Below are positions 17,669 to 26,561 of a stretch of 64,000 bases of DNA, piece by piece. The position numbers and the translations under genes were made by a program. The number at the start of each line of letters is the position of its first letter. Within the stretch, counting starts at the first letter, position 1. The notes under the pieces are model-generated. The model was not told where the DNA came from and did not search any database. It was given only the letters and a program-made list of their open reading frames with translations. Source of the stretch: JAJPKK01 sp035311445 (GTDB lineage: Bacteria > Pseudomonadota > Alphaproteobacteria > Rhizobiales > Xanthobacteraceae); the NCBI GenBank assembly GCA_035311445.1, contig DATGCX010000451.1:62001-126000 (forward strand), written 5' to 3'.

Positions 17669-18056
17669 TCTGGTCCGTTTTGTGGCGGCGAAGAAAATGA
17701 AATGCCCTTCGACGCAACCCGCGCGTGGCCATCTAAAGTATGCCGAAAGGTATCTTGGACCCCTGACGAATGCAACAAAATTGCGGCGACTTCCTGGACA
17801 GGCGCTCGCAGGTCCACCTGCACGAGACGCGATCGTAACAGTCGCGGTCATGGCCGCTCGTCGCCCCTCTGTTGGCGAACAATCCGATCTGGCAGGTCGA
17901 TCTGTCGAGTCCGGGCAATCCGGGTCGAACTGCAGCGCCCCGCGCAGACGCTGATGTTCCTGTTGCTTTGTTGCCCGGCTCGGCCGTTGGTTCAAACCGT
18001 ACCAACGCACAAGTTAATTTTTCCAATTTGCATCGTCCGCTTTGACAGCCAAGACC
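17669..18056. other. Intergenic space between ppkA and the caspase-fold gene
   Basis: Nearly 390 bases without a supported gene, terminator or clear promoter. Its length argues that the caspase-fold gene may have its own promoter here. Confidence 0.3.
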
Positions 18057-19841
18057 TTATTTCGGCTTGAAATATTCCAGCATGAAATATTTCGCGCTGG
18101 CGTTGACTGTTTGGCCAGTCTGCAACACCTCGTTGAGCAGCTGTGCGAAGATCTGTTCAGCGGGCGCCCCGTCCGGCGGCAATTTCAGCGCCTCAACTGG
18201 CTTCGATGACGCGATGGCAATCAGGAGCTGCGGGCGGGGCGGCCCAGGATCGTCCTTGCGAATTCTGAAGGAAAATGCCTGCTTGCGGTCCTGCGAGGGC
18301 TGCAACGTTACGTTGCTGACTCGCCCATCGTCGGAGACCAGCAGCAGTTCGACATGGCGGTCGCCAAACTCCGAAATGGCGCCGGCGACTTTGAGGCTGT
18401 CCTGCAACCTTGAGGTCGTGACGTCGAGCCGAGGCGCCTTGCCGGGCTGGTTCCTCGTGCGGAAGAGAAAACTCACCGCGGAACACTGCGCGGGCATGAC
18501 CTGATGCACGCCGACCGAGGCTTCGAATCCAAGCTGGCGCCTGAATTCGTAATCGAAGACCTCGAAAGGGGCGACCGAACTGCCTAAGCCGTCCACGGTC
18601 GCCTTGCCGTCCTCAATCAGTTCAGGTGCGGCGAAAAAACAATCGCCGCCATCATACGTATTGATGAAATCGGTGATGCGTTGTCGTGGGTCAGGGGAGG
18701 GGCGTTCGGGCGAGATCGGCCCGGGCTCGACCCCGGGCTGCTTTGGCTCCTCTTGGCGCCGCGCGGCGGGACCGAGGTCAGGCGGCTTGCGCGGCACGTC
18801 GACCGATGGAGAAACAAAGTCCTTGCTGAAATAAAACCCGACAGTCCCCAACCCGAGCAGCAGTGCCACGGCAAGGGCGACCTTTGCCAGCCGCCGGTCC
18901 AGCCCGGGCTTGGGCTTGGCGGTCTCGGTGGCCATGACTCCTACAGTTCGGCTGCGGTCGCGCGCGATAGCGGCAATGCGCGCTGGGGGCCGGGTTTCCG
19001 GCTCCGGCCGCCAGGCCGCGACGGCGCCCATGGACTGCGGCCGATCGGCCGGGTTCGGCTGCAACATCTTTTCGAGCAGCGGGCGGAAACGCCGGTCGAT
19101 CGCCCGGAGATCCGGCACGACGCGCCGTTTTTCCAAAACTTCGAACTGGGTGCCGCCCATATCGATCGGGCGTCCGGTCAGGCATTGGGCCAGCACAAGA
19201 CCGAGACTGTAGATATCCGATTTCACGGTGACGTCGCCGCTGAACAGACCCAGCTGCTCGGGGGAAACGTAATTATACTTGCCGGCAAATCCGCTGCCGA
19301 TGATGGTCCCGTCGCCGACGCGGGTCGATCGCGCGATGCCGAAATCAATGATTTTGGCCTGCGCCAGATCGCCTCCCGGAATGAGCACATTGTCGGGCGA
19401 CAGATCGCGGTGGATGATGCCGTGCTGGTGGGCGGCGCTGAGGCCCGCCGCGAGGCGTTCCTGCAACAGACGCACGGCGTCAAAGCCAAGCGGGCCTTGC
19501 TTCAAAAGCTCGGCCAGGGGCTCCCCGTCCACGAACTCCATGGCGAGGTAGTGCCGACCCGTCCCGGGGTCGTTGGAGAATACGTAGTAACGGACGATCG
19601 CCTCGTGATGGATGTAGTGCAGCGCCGAGGCTTCCTTGCGAAACAGCGCCAGCGCCATGGCGTTATCGGCGAGATCGGTCCGCATCACCTTGATGGCGAC
19701 CGGATCGCCGGTTTCGATGGCGTGACCGCGGTAAATCTCGCCCATGCCGCCGGAAGCGATGCGTTGATCGATCTCGAAGATGCCGTTCAGCCGCGTGCCG
19801 GGGGCAAGGCGCGATGCTTCGGTGGAGTACATCTCCGACAT
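18057..19841 (-). CDS. ppkA: T6SS-associated serine/threonine protein kinase (PpkA type)
   Basis: Hanks-type kinase, 594 residues, that would phosphorylate T6SS components and so activate the machine. Visible motifs: Gly loop IASGGMGEIYRG (residues 28-39), Lys51 in VAIKVM, HRD at 144-146 (HRDLSPDNVLI), DFG at 166-168. One transmembrane span (about 315-340, VALAVALLLGLGTVGFYF) anchors a periplasmic domain of about 250 residues that may sense the envelope. It starts five bases after the phosphatase stop. The order tagF-pppA-ppkA and the FHA gene upstream form the threonine phosphorylation pathway described for Pseudomonas and Agrobacterium T6SS. Confidence 0.93.
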   Translation of the reverse strand: MSEMYSTEASRLAPGTRLNGIFEIDQRIASGGMGEIYRGHAIETGDPVAIKVMRTDLADNAMALALFRKEASALHYIHHEAIVRYYVFSNDPGTGRHYLAMEFVDGEPLAELLKQGPLGFDAVRLLQERLAAGLSAAHQHGIIHRDLSPDNVLIPGGDLAQAKIIDFGIARSTRVGDGTIIGSGFAGKYNYVSPEQLGLFSGDVTVKSDIYSLGLVLAQCLTGRPIDMGGTQFEVLEKRRVVPDLRAIDRRFRPLLEKMLQPNPADRPQSMGAVAAWRPEPETRPPARIAAIARDRSRTVGVMATETAKPKPGLDRRLAKVALAVALLLGLGTVGFYFSKDFVSPSVDVPRKPPDLGPAARRQEEPKQPGVEPGPISPERPSPDPRQRITDFINTYDGGDCFFAAPELIEDGKATVDGLGSSVAPFEVFDYEFRRQLGFEASVGVHQVMPAQCSAVSFLFRTRNQPGKAPRLDVTTSRLQDSLKVAGAISEFGDRHVELLLVSDDGRVSNVTLQPSQDRKQAFSFRIRKDDPGPPRPQLLIAIASSKPVEALKLPPDGAPAEQIFAQLLNEVLQTGQTVNASAKYFMLEYFKPK

Positions 19842-19846
19842 CGGCG

Positions 19847-20641
19847 TTACTCCCAGATATTGCCTTTGGCCCCCATCCTAGCCGCCCCCGCATGCGGGGG
19901 TGGGGGAGGTGCGGTGGGGTCGAATCGGACTGCAACGACGGTGACATTGTCGACGGCGCCGCGCTCGAGCGTCAGGGCGATCAGGCGATCGCAGGCCTGT
20001 TGGGGCTGCTGTTCGCTCGCCACCGCAAGTATTTCCTCGTCCTTCACATGAGTGGTGAGGCCGTCGCTGCAGATCACGAAGACGTCGCCCGGCTCCAACG
20101 TGCCGCCTTTGATCTCAAGCTCCGGACTCTCGCTTACGCCGATGGCCCGCGTTATCACATTTCGACGGGGCCACACGCGCGCCTCTTCGGGGGTGAGCTT
20201 TCCTTCGGAAACGAGTTCCTGCACCTCCGTATGATCGACCGATATTTGCTCGATCCGGCGCTGGCGGATGCGGTAGATGCGGCTGTCGCCGGACCATACG
20301 CCGGCGTAGTCACGATCGAAAACGAGCAAAACCGCTACCGTCGTACCGATGAGCACGCCGCCGCGTTCCTGGGCAAGTTTCCTGAGACGGTAGTTGGCGC
20401 TGATCATGTGCCGCTCGCAGCTGGCCAGCAATTCGGCTGCTGTGGCCGGCACCGTGATTGCGTCGAGTTCTTCCACCACAACCCGGCTCGCGATGTCGCC
20501 CGCTTCGTGGCCGCCCATGCCGTCCGCCACAGCCCACAAGCCGCGGCGCGTCGCCACAAGGTAATTGTCCTCGTTCTGCCGCCTCACCTTGCCGACATGC
20601 GTTGCCGCGCCGGCCTCAATCCATGACATTGCGTCGTGCAT
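19847..20641 (-). CDS. pppA: T6SS-associated PP2C-type protein phosphatase
   Basis: PPM/PP2C serine/threonine phosphatase of 264 residues that would reverse PpkA phosphorylation. Metal-binding motifs are complete: RRQNEDN near residue 20, VADGMGGHEAGD near 40, SGDSRIYRIR near 130, CSDGLTTHV near 190 and DNVTVVAVRF near the end. The first ATG is kept because GAGG lies upstream of it; an ATG four codons later (MSWIEAGAATHVG) is possible. It is 12 bases from tagF and five from ppkA, so the three are surely co-transcribed. Confidence 0.94.
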   Translation of the reverse strand: MHDAMSWIEAGAATHVGKVRRQNEDNYLVATRRGLWAVADGMGGHEAGDIASRVVVEELDAITVPATAAELLASCERHMISANYRLRKLAQERGGVLIGTTVAVLLVFDRDYAGVWSGDSRIYRIRQRRIEQISVDHTEVQELVSEGKLTPEEARVWPRRNVITRAIGVSESPELEIKGGTLEPGDVFVICSDGLTTHVKDEEILAVASEQQPQQACDRLIALTLERGAVDNVTVVAVRFDPTAPPPPPHAGAARMGAKGNIWE

Positions 20642-20653
20642 AGCGGCCGTACC

Positions 20654-21343
20654 TCAAGGCGGAGCGTTCCCAAACTCACCGGTCAACATTGCGGAAAACA
20701 GAAACGGGTCGAGCATGCCCTTCCCTGACAGTGCGACTGGGTCGATGCCTTCGCCGCCAACGGTCCACCAGAAGCTCGAGCCGGCGTAAATCCTGGCATG
20801 GTCGCGCACGCGTATCGAATTGAAAATATCGCTGAAATTTTTGCCATCCGCAGGGACCGCATGGGTGGCTTTGCTGTGGTTTGCGGCATGCTGCGCCGGG
20901 TCTTCCGGAAACTCCTCAAACGGCAGCGGCAAAGCGCCGAGCTCGGCAGTCATTTTCTCGAATTTCGCGTCATGATCGAGCGTTGACATCAGGAGCGCTT
21001 CCGCGGCGTCGAACCATTCGTCTTGCGAACCGAACTCTGGCGGCGGGATGGCGGCATTGTCATCGGCATACGCAAACAGCGTCAGCGGAAAATAGCGGCC
21101 GATGCCGTCGAGCGAGGACATAAAGGCGCCGATCACGGTCCTGCCGCAGATGTCGCTGCCCAGCCAAAACCGCCAGATCGGAGCGGTGAGAAACGCCGAC
21201 TGCCACTTGTCACCGAGCGCGGTACGCGAAGCCGAAATCGCGCCCTGCAGCCACGGCTCCCAGGCGTTGAGGAATTCGCGCGGCGCCCCGATGGCAATGA
21301 AGTCGCGCTTTGCCGGCACCTTACCGTAAAGGCTGCATTGCAT
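20654..21343 (-). CDS. tagF: T6SS-associated protein TagF (ImpM family)
   Basis: A 229-residue cytoplasmic protein that in Pseudomonas and Agrobacterium represses T6SS assembly after translation, opposing FHA/PpkA activation. The TagF signature is at the N-terminus: LYGKVPAKRDFIAIGAPREF followed by WEPWLQ, and FWLGSDICG then GRYFPLTLFA in the middle. Six bases separate it from tssM upstream. Elsewhere TagF is sometimes fused to PppA; here the two are separate. Confidence 0.93.
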   Translation of the reverse strand: MQCSLYGKVPAKRDFIAIGAPREFLNAWEPWLQGAISASRTALGDKWQSAFLTAPIWRFWLGSDICGRTVIGAFMSSLDGIGRYFPLTLFAYADDNAAIPPPEFGSQDEWFDAAEALLMSTLDHDAKFEKMTAELGALPLPFEEFPEDPAQHAANHSKATHAVPADGKNFSDIFNSIRVRDHARIYAGSSFWWTVGGEGIDPVALSGKGMLDPFLFSAMLTGEFGNAPP

Positions 21344-21349
21344 GGCCCC

Positions 21350-24300
21350 TCACAGGTTGGTCGGGCATTTGAATTCAGCCAGCGCCGGTAACAGTAACGG
21401 ATTGAAGCTGGTACCGGTGCCGAACTGGTAGGTCACGTCGCGGCCGCCGAGGCTCCAACTGGCGGAAATTCCATTAGGGGGGCGCGCTGACTTCGAAGCC
21501 CGGTCAAGGAGGCGGAACAGTGCCCACTGGCTGTTGGGTATGGGGCTGGGCAGTTCGTAAGGCTGGCTCCCCGCGACAGGCGGATCCTGAGCGAGCGATA
21601 CCACGGTTCTGCCGCCAGCGGCGGGCCACTGCACCTGTTGCGGGGCTGGATTGGGCTGATTTGACGAGCTCACCGCAATGCCGTTGATCTCCAGCTTTGC
21701 TGTCAGGCCGGTGCCCGCGAACATCGGGGGAGTCACCGACAGAGCGATCATCGGGATATTGCCATTGGTCGGAAAGAACGCGTCTTTGATCTGCGCGGCG
21801 CGCTGGAACTCGCGCAAGGTTTGGGGGGACATCAGCTTCCCGACCGGATTGTCCTGCCGCCATTTCCACTCGCGCTGAGACGTGTCCGCATAGTCCTGCA
21901 GGTATTTCCTGAAGAATCCGTCGAAATAACCATTCCCGCCAAACAGGCGGCCGAAATCAGCAAGGCCGACCTCGGTGCGAGCATTGCGATCCAGTGGATA
22001 GCGGTTGCTTGCCAGGTCCTGGCACGGGCGGGAGACAAAGTTTTGGAATTCGTCGCGGATTTGCCGGTAGGTGTCGCTGGCGATTGTGCTTTCAAATGAG
22101 TTGGCCGATTGCAGCAGCATGCTGTTGAACGGATTGGGCATACGCTGGGCGTCGCTCTTGAATCGGGCGACCTGCCCCCGCAAGGCAGCGGTCGCCTGCT
22201 GCTCCTGAGCCGGATTGAGCACGATCGTTTGGAGACTGTTGTTGATCTCCGTAAGGTCGCCGAGGATGACGTCGATCAAGCGACGCGAGCCGTCGCCTTC
22301 CACCACCTGATGGAAGGGCTTGAACTGGGACTCAATATAAGCGCCCGGCGAGCCCCCCTGCGCGCCCAGCAATGGCGGCGTTGCAGCCTCTTTTGTCCCG
22401 TCACTGCTGCCGGCCTTACCGTCCTTGCGCTCCCTCGTAAGCACGGTTTCATCCCGGATCGATTCGATCAGTAGCCGGACCGGCGATGTCGGAGCCGCTG
22501 CCGCATTCAAGGCTTCATATTTCGGCTTGCCGGCATTGAGGGGACGGATGCGCAATTTTTCGAGCGCCTGCTTCCATGCGGTGACAAAATCACGCGAGTA
22601 GATATTGAGCAGATCGCGGCGCAGGTTGTCGAATTGCGATCTGATGGCTTCCAGTTTGCCGACGTCGCCCAGCACCCAGTTATCGCGCTGCAGCTGCTCC
22701 GCGATGGTTGGAAGCTTCTCGATGAAGGCGCGTTGGAAACCCGCATAGGTGTAAAATCCCGGGACTGAAATCGTCTCGACGTTATCGCCGGAGGCGGCTT
22801 CGAACACGGTTGCGAAGTCGGGCCCGCCGTGGTGGGAGGCGATCCAATCGGGGGCGATCGACTGCCGTGCCTGCGATTTGAGGAGCTGATAGGCGCGATC
22901 CGCGATGCTCAGCCGCGCCAGAATACGCCGGCATTCCTCGACCAGAGGCCAATTGGGTTCGACCAGAGGCTCATCGGCACCTTCGAGGTCGAGCATGGCA
23001 ACAAGCTCTCCCTCAAGGGCCTTGCGGCCTTCGGCATTGGCCGCGCCTGGATAGAGTTCGTTCCAATCGTTTCGCAGCCAGCTGATAATAAGGTCGCGGT
23101 CAACCCGCTCCACGCCGGCGATCATCAAATAGACCTTGAGCGCCTCGTAAATGTAACCGGGCTCGGATTTGCGGGCGTCGAGAACTTCCTCCAACCGGAA
23201 CATGAGCCGAGGCCGGAACAGCCGCTCAAGGCTGACATGGTAAGCCTGCTCGGCGGAGGTCTGGAGGCGGTCCCGCTGGCTAAGGCCCATTGTGGCGCGC
23301 AGGGGCGTCGGAGTTGCACGGGTCGCGTAGCCGGTCGGCAGGTCATGCAGCTTGTACAGCAGCGGAAGGACCTTGTGCAGGTCGCGATCGCCGATAATGG
23401 CTTCGCGCGTATAAGGTCCGGCCTGCTGGGTGTAGTCTGCGACCCGGTATTGGGTCCCGGTAATCAGGTCCCGGTTCTGCGTGTAACTCACCCACCACAG
23501 GCCGGTCATCGCCACCGCGAAAAGGGCGACGATCGAATGGAGACAAGCCTTGATGATGCGGGCGCGGCGGACCGCGGCGCGGTCAGTCGAGACCCAGGCA
23601 GACTCGCCGATGATGACCTTGAGGATAAGGTCGGTGAGAAAGAAGCTCTTGCCTAAACCCGAGTAGGCGTGGCCGGTCACCTGTTCGGCGCCGAAGCTCT
23701 TTGCCAGAGCTCCGATCAGGCGATCGATGGGTGTGCCGTGTTGCGTACCCGAGGTGAAGTAGAAGCCGCGCAGCGTCGCGTTGGCATGGTAGCGGGTCGG
23801 CTCGAAAATCTGGTTGAGGAAATCGAAAATCGGCCGCTTGAGCGCGGCGATCTGGGTCGGGAAGCCGTAGAGCAGCACGCGATTGCTGGGCGTCGGCTCC
23901 TCCTGCAGCCGGTCGGTAAGCTCCCAGTTCAGCCGCTCGACGAGATCGTCGAATTCCTTTGGGATGTCGCCGACGAGGTTGCGCGTCTTATCATTGGTCT
24001 GAAACGTTGCACCCCAAACCTGCCGGCGGCCTTGGTCGGGCAGGTTCGCAAAATACTCGGTGAAGCCCGCGACCAGGTCGCCCTTGGTGAACAGTGCGTA
24101 GACCGGAAAATCGACTTTAAGACGCTCATGAAGTTCGAGCAGCCGTGCCCGGATCGCATTGGCATGGGCCGTAATATCGGCGGGCGCAAGCGTCATCAGG
24201 TCCTCGAGGCTGATGGCGACGAGGACGCCGTTGATCGGCTGGCGCGGCCGGTTTTTCTTGAGGAGTTCGAGGAACGAGAGCCAGCTCTGCTTGTCCACGA

Positions 24301-24859
24301 CAGCGTCGGAATCCTGGGTCGTGTAACGGCCGGCGGTATCGATCAGCACCGCCTCCTCGGTGAACCACCAGTCGCAATAACGTGTACCGCCGACACCGGC
24401 GATCGCGGCCGGCGTGGCCCCACGCGACAACGGAAACTTCAGGCCCGAATTGACGAGCGCGGTGGTCTTGCCGGAGCCCGGCGGTCCGATCAGCACGTAC
24501 CATGGCAGATCGTAGAGAAAATCCGCCTTGCCGCCGCCCGCTGCTTTGAGCGTGGCCAGCGCATCCTTCATCCGGTCCCTGAGGACATCGCTGTCGTCTT
24601 CGACCGGGTCGGGGGTCGCGATACCTTCGGCGATCTTTGCGCTCGCCTTCTTGCGGCGCTTCCATTTGAACGCCATCACGGAAGCTGCCGCCGCAACGAT
24701 CACCAGGATGGCGATCTCCCGCACGATGTAGTTTTCAAGCGGGTGCCAGTCTCCAATCGCGATCAGCGGTCCGGCCAGATAGATGAGCGCGCAGACGGAG
24801 GTGAGACCGATGCCTGCGAGCACGATGCGCAGGATTTCCTTGGAGGAGATGCCGCTCAT
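21350..24859 (-). CDS. tssM: T6SS inner membrane complex protein TssM (IcmF family)
   Basis: Large inner membrane protein (1169 residues) spanning to the periplasm and forming the membrane complex with TssL. Two N-terminal spans (IVLAGIGLTSVCALIYLA and EIAILVIVAAAASVMAF) precede a cytoplasmic ATPase-like domain with an intact Walker A, GPPGSGKTTALVNSG, near residue 130; a third span (VALFAVAMTGLWWVSYT) near residue 450 leads into a long periplasmic part ending in a beta domain (SWSLGGRDVTYQFGTGTSF). An intact Walker A is functional in Agrobacterium TssM and degenerate in some others. It follows tssL after a 166-base space holding a REP element. Confidence 0.96.
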   Translation of the reverse strand: MSGISSKEILRIVLAGIGLTSVCALIYLAGPLIAIGDWHPLENYIVREIAILVIVAAAASVMAFKWKRRKKASAKIAEGIATPDPVEDDSDVLRDRMKDALATLKAAGGGKADFLYDLPWYVLIGPPGSGKTTALVNSGLKFPLSRGATPAAIAGVGGTRYCDWWFTEEAVLIDTAGRYTTQDSDAVVDKQSWLSFLELLKKNRPRQPINGVLVAISLEDLMTLAPADITAHANAIRARLLELHERLKVDFPVYALFTKGDLVAGFTEYFANLPDQGRRQVWGATFQTNDKTRNLVGDIPKEFDDLVERLNWELTDRLQEEPTPSNRVLLYGFPTQIAALKRPIFDFLNQIFEPTRYHANATLRGFYFTSGTQHGTPIDRLIGALAKSFGAEQVTGHAYSGLGKSFFLTDLILKVIIGESAWVSTDRAAVRRARIIKACLHSIVALFAVAMTGLWWVSYTQNRDLITGTQYRVADYTQQAGPYTREAIIGDRDLHKVLPLLYKLHDLPTGYATRATPTPLRATMGLSQRDRLQTSAEQAYHVSLERLFRPRLMFRLEEVLDARKSEPGYIYEALKVYLMIAGVERVDRDLIISWLRNDWNELYPGAANAEGRKALEGELVAMLDLEGADEPLVEPNWPLVEECRRILARLSIADRAYQLLKSQARQSIAPDWIASHHGGPDFATVFEAASGDNVETISVPGFYTYAGFQRAFIEKLPTIAEQLQRDNWVLGDVGKLEAIRSQFDNLRRDLLNIYSRDFVTAWKQALEKLRIRPLNAGKPKYEALNAAAAPTSPVRLLIESIRDETVLTRERKDGKAGSSDGTKEAATPPLLGAQGGSPGAYIESQFKPFHQVVEGDGSRRLIDVILGDLTEINNSLQTIVLNPAQEQQATAALRGQVARFKSDAQRMPNPFNSMLLQSANSFESTIASDTYRQIRDEFQNFVSRPCQDLASNRYPLDRNARTEVGLADFGRLFGGNGYFDGFFRKYLQDYADTSQREWKWRQDNPVGKLMSPQTLREFQRAAQIKDAFFPTNGNIPMIALSVTPPMFAGTGLTAKLEINGIAVSSSNQPNPAPQQVQWPAAGGRTVVSLAQDPPVAGSQPYELPSPIPNSQWALFRLLDRASKSARPPNGISASWSLGGRDVTYQFGTGTSFNPLLLPALAEFKCPTNL

Positions 24860-24880
24860 GGCTTGCTCATCCTCTGTGGT

Positions 24881-24960
24881 GTCATTCCCGCGAAAGCGGG
24901 AATCCAGTACCCCCCAGCACCGCAGGGGTTACTGGATCGCCCGCCTTCGCGGGCGATGAC
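24881..24960 (+). repeat. REP-like palindromic element 1 (tssL-tssM space)
   Basis: Outer arms GTCATTCCCGCGAAAGCGGG and CCCGCCTTCGCGGGCGATGAC-like sequence, each itself a hairpin, flank inner CCAGTA / TACTGG arms. Related elements lie at 40047 and 43867, also at breaks in the T6SS gene runs. Such elements can stabilise upstream mRNA or terminate partially. Confidence 0.8.
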
Positions 24961-25025
24961 ATGGATGTTTCGTTTGCTCTGAGCGCAATCCGCTCCAGCA
25001 GAAACGTTGCATGCATTGGCGTTCG

Positions 25026-26561
25026 TCATCGCGGGCATGTCTTTTCGGTGACCGGTCCAGTGTCGGTTCGTGGAATGAGGATTTCGACCCGCCGGTTCTT
25101 GGCGCGGCCGTCCGGAGTTCTGTTATCAGCAATTGGCGCGGTCTCTCCTTTGCCCTCCGTCTGGAGGCGGTCCGGCTTGGCAAGATAGGGCCTGAACAAC
25201 GCCGCAACGCTCTTGGCGCGCTCGACAGAGAGGTGGTAGTTGGAGGGGAAGCGGACGTTGTGACTGCTGATCGGCGTATTGTCGGTGTGTCCCACAACTT
25301 TGATGAAGCCCTCTTCCTTGTCGAGCGTCCCCGCCACCCGAGCAGCGATCGCTTTGAACGCGTCGAGCACCGTGGCCGAGCCCGAGTCGAACAGAATGAC
25401 GTTGCCGACCCGGACGGTGATCTGATTTGCAGTCTGCTCAGCAGAAGCTTTGTCGGCGGCGACTTCGGGACCGAGGGCTGCGCAGATGCGCTGCAACTGC
25501 GTGACCTTGTCGGGCTCCGGCGGCACGAAAGGCGGCGGCGTCTGAGGCACCGTGCGCACAATTGAGAGTTTGCCGGCGTCATTCAGCGCCGCCAGCCGAG
25601 CGGCTGCGGCGTCAACATCGCCGGTGAGCCAATAGAGCAGCGTGAAATAAATGCCGAACAGCAGGAGGCCGGCGAATCCAAGCACGCCCCACCACGGCAC
25701 CCGCACCCGCGACATCCGGCTCGCCAGGTTCTGGCCCTGCCATCGCGGCGACAGTTCGCGGTAGACCTTCGGGCGTATGCGGCGCAGCGTCTCGTAAAGA
25801 TCACGCTGAATCTGCTGCAGCGTGGCGACGCCGCCCGCGGAGGTGCGGTGAATGCCATGGAATCCGAGTGTGAGGCAGGTGTGCTGCAATTCGAGCAGGT
25901 CGTAGTTGACCACCGGATCCTGCTTTAGCCGCGTGAGTTCATCGAAGAATCGCACCCCGCCGATACGCTCTCCGAAGAAACGGCTCAGCATGCTGTATTG
26001 CGCCCAGACGTGACGATCCTCGGTCGGGATGTTCTGGACGATATCGTCGGCCGTTGCGCAGATAATGTATTTGGCAGAATTTGCCTGCGCCTCGGAGATG
26101 CCCGCAGACCGGATGTCCTTTTCGAAGAACTTGATGGCGTCGGCGACCTGCTCCATCAGGCTCGCAAACGACGCGCGAGCGAGCGCGACGCGCAGGCGGC
26201 CGAGCAGGAGCAAGAGCGGGCCGGCGGAGCGCAGAATCGGATTTTCATTCGGCGCGACGAGCTCGTCGATCCGCACCTCGGGGGCGCGCGCCTGAACAGC
26301 CGGCTGCGGCGCCTGACGCTTCGTTTCAATCCATTCGTCGGGATTGGTGTTTTCAGGAGCAGTCGGCGGTAGGTAAGGCGTAGACTCAGGCGCCGCAGGC
26401 TGCGGTGCCCCAAGGCCTTGCGGCACGGGACTGTAGGGAGCGGCCGGCGGCCCGGGCGGGGGCTGCGGTGCGACCGGGCGGCGTCCTCCCGGATTGGGAC
26501 GGATGACGGTCCGTTCTCCAGGAATGCCGAATGGACCACGTGGTGGAAGCTTATCGTTCAT
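25026..26561 (-). CDS. tssL: T6SS membrane protein TssL with OmpA-like domain
   Basis: Inner membrane partner of TssM, 511 residues. Residues 1 to about 100 are Pro-rich and cytoplasmic, about 100-310 form the DotU/TssL domain (LLLLGRLRVALARASFASLM; LFGIYFTLLYWLTG is the membrane span), and the last 130 are an OmpA-like peptidoglycan-binding domain (ILFDSGSATVL, VGHTDNTPI, LSVERAKSVA). The start MNDKLPPRG overlaps the tssK stop as ATGA. Thr18 in ERTVIRPNPGGRR resembles the site phosphorylated by PpkA and bound by FHA in Agrobacterium TssL (recalled, position not aligned). Confidence 0.95.
   Translation of the reverse strand: MNDKLPPRGPFGIPGERTVIRPNPGGRRPVAPQPPPGPPAAPYSPVPQGLGAPQPAAPESTPYLPPTAPENTNPDEWIETKRQAPQPAVQARAPEVRIDELVAPNENPILRSAGPLLLLLGRLRVALARASFASLMEQVADAIKFFEKDIRSAGISEAQANSAKYIICATADDIVQNIPTEDRHVWAQYSMLSRFFGERIGGVRFFDELTRLKQDPVVNYDLLELQHTCLTLGFHGIHRTSAGGVATLQQIQRDLYETLRRIRPKVYRELSPRWQGQNLASRMSRVRVPWWGVLGFAGLLLFGIYFTLLYWLTGDVDAAAARLAALNDAGKLSIVRTVPQTPPPFVPPEPDKVTQLQRICAALGPEVAADKASAEQTANQITVRVGNVILFDSGSATVLDAFKAIAARVAGTLDKEEGFIKVVGHTDNTPISSHNVRFPSNYHLSVERAKSVAALFRPYLAKPDRLQTEGKGETAPIADNRTPDGRAKNRRVEILIPRTDTGPVTEKTCPR

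Noticed and set aside
18681..20051. Long open frame (456 codons) on the plus strand
   Set aside because: It is antisense to ppkA and pppA, rich in His/Arg/Gly and shows no domain, while the minus strand has complete kinase and phosphatase motifs.
23669..24982. Long open frame (437 codons) on the plus strand
   Set aside because: Antisense to tssM, whose Walker A and membrane spans are clear; the frame is a high-GC shadow.
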